From Methylibium sp. (GTDB taxonomy: Bacteria > Pseudomonadota > Gammaproteobacteria > Burkholderiales > Burkholderiaceae_C), in contig PNNH01000122.1 in assembly GCA_013824165.1 (NCBI GenBank), positions 1 through 42,667 on the forward strand: a stretch of DNA of 42,667 nucleotides, written 5' to 3'. Positions 42,542 to 42,667 of this stretch are shown here, in pieces. The translations under genes and the position numbers were made by a program. The notes under the pieces are model-generated. The model saw only the letters and a list, made by a program, of their open reading frames with translations, searched no databases and was not told the origin of the DNA. How positions within the stretch are numbered: the first letter of the stretch is position 1; each line of letters starts with the position of its first letter.

Positions 42542-42667
42542 CGACGATGACAACGACAACGGCAGCAAGCTCAGCGACGACGCTGCAGAAGGCCAAGGCC
42601 TGGTTCGCCGCGCTGGACTGGCATGTGGTGCTGATGCTAGGCCCACGCCACAAGTTCAGCGAGGCCG
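42538..42667 (+). CDS. Partial gene after the kinase array (cut by window end)
   Basis: Only the first 43 codons are visible. The ATG overlaps the kinase 3 stop (ATGA) and GGGAGAA lies about 9 bases upstream, so it is very likely translated. The visible protein starts with a Thr/Ala/Ser-rich stretch (MTTMTTTTAASSATTLQKAK) and continues AWFAALDWHVVLMLGPRHKF. It could be a fourth histidine kinase entering its first membrane segment, or another protein of the same operon; the fragment is too short to decide. Confidence 0.7.
   Translation, partial: MTTMTTTTAASSATTLQKAKAWFAALDWHVVLMLGPRHKFSEA

Overview
The window is about 42.7 kb of GC-rich bacterial chromosome. It is densely coded on both strands, with many ATGA stop/start overlaps and strong third-position GC. 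Protein types, the split three-gene pnt transhydrogenase and the lptA-lptB-rpoN order point to a betaproteobacterium of the order Burkholderiales, probably near Roseateles, Rubrivivax or Leptothrix. This is inferred from gene content; no marker RNA gene is present. No tRNA, rRNA, CRISPR array, prophage or insertion sequence was seen.

Positions 1-6770 (plus strand) hold core metabolism: the end of the transhydrogenase operon (pntAA fragment, pntAB, pntB) with a clear terminator, fadD, a small hypothetical gene, rsmE and an MFS transporter. Positions 6771-18069 (minus strand) hold an RlmL-type rRNA methyltransferase, a small exported protein, a CACHE-like/PAS/PAS/GGDEF/EAL cyclic-di-GMP enzyme, rpoN, lptB, lptA, a DsbA-type oxidoreductase, a SPOR-domain protein and argS. 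Positions 18093-24247 hold a Ser/Thr kinase fused to a cyclic-nucleotide-binding domain, a three-repeat PsiF-like protein, a LysR regulator divergent from malate synthase G (glcB), and a SAM methyltransferase.

The most distinctive region is 24248-36662. Two TonB-dependent receptors are each followed by an intrinsic terminator and then by an exported S9-family (prolyl-oligopeptidase-like) serine peptidase. The two units are paralogous. Between them lie a periplasmic coiled-coil protein and a translationally coupled TPR-aspartyl/asparaginyl beta-hydroxylase. The receptors also share a block of untranslated leader of about 82 nt with conserved sequence and spacing, which looks like a cis-regulatory RNA or DNA element. 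Together this suggests a duplicated outer-membrane import and periplasmic peptide-processing locus with common regulation. The substrate is unknown, and no lasso-peptide biosynthesis genes are present.

The right end (36888-42667) carries a geranylgeranyl-reductase-type flavoprotein, a short intergenic element with inverted ends, a class II glutamine amidotransferase, and a tandem array of three LytS/YehU-type histidine kinases. Two of the kinases share a 66-bp identical DNA tract. A fourth overlapping gene is cut by the window edge, and no response regulator is inside the window.
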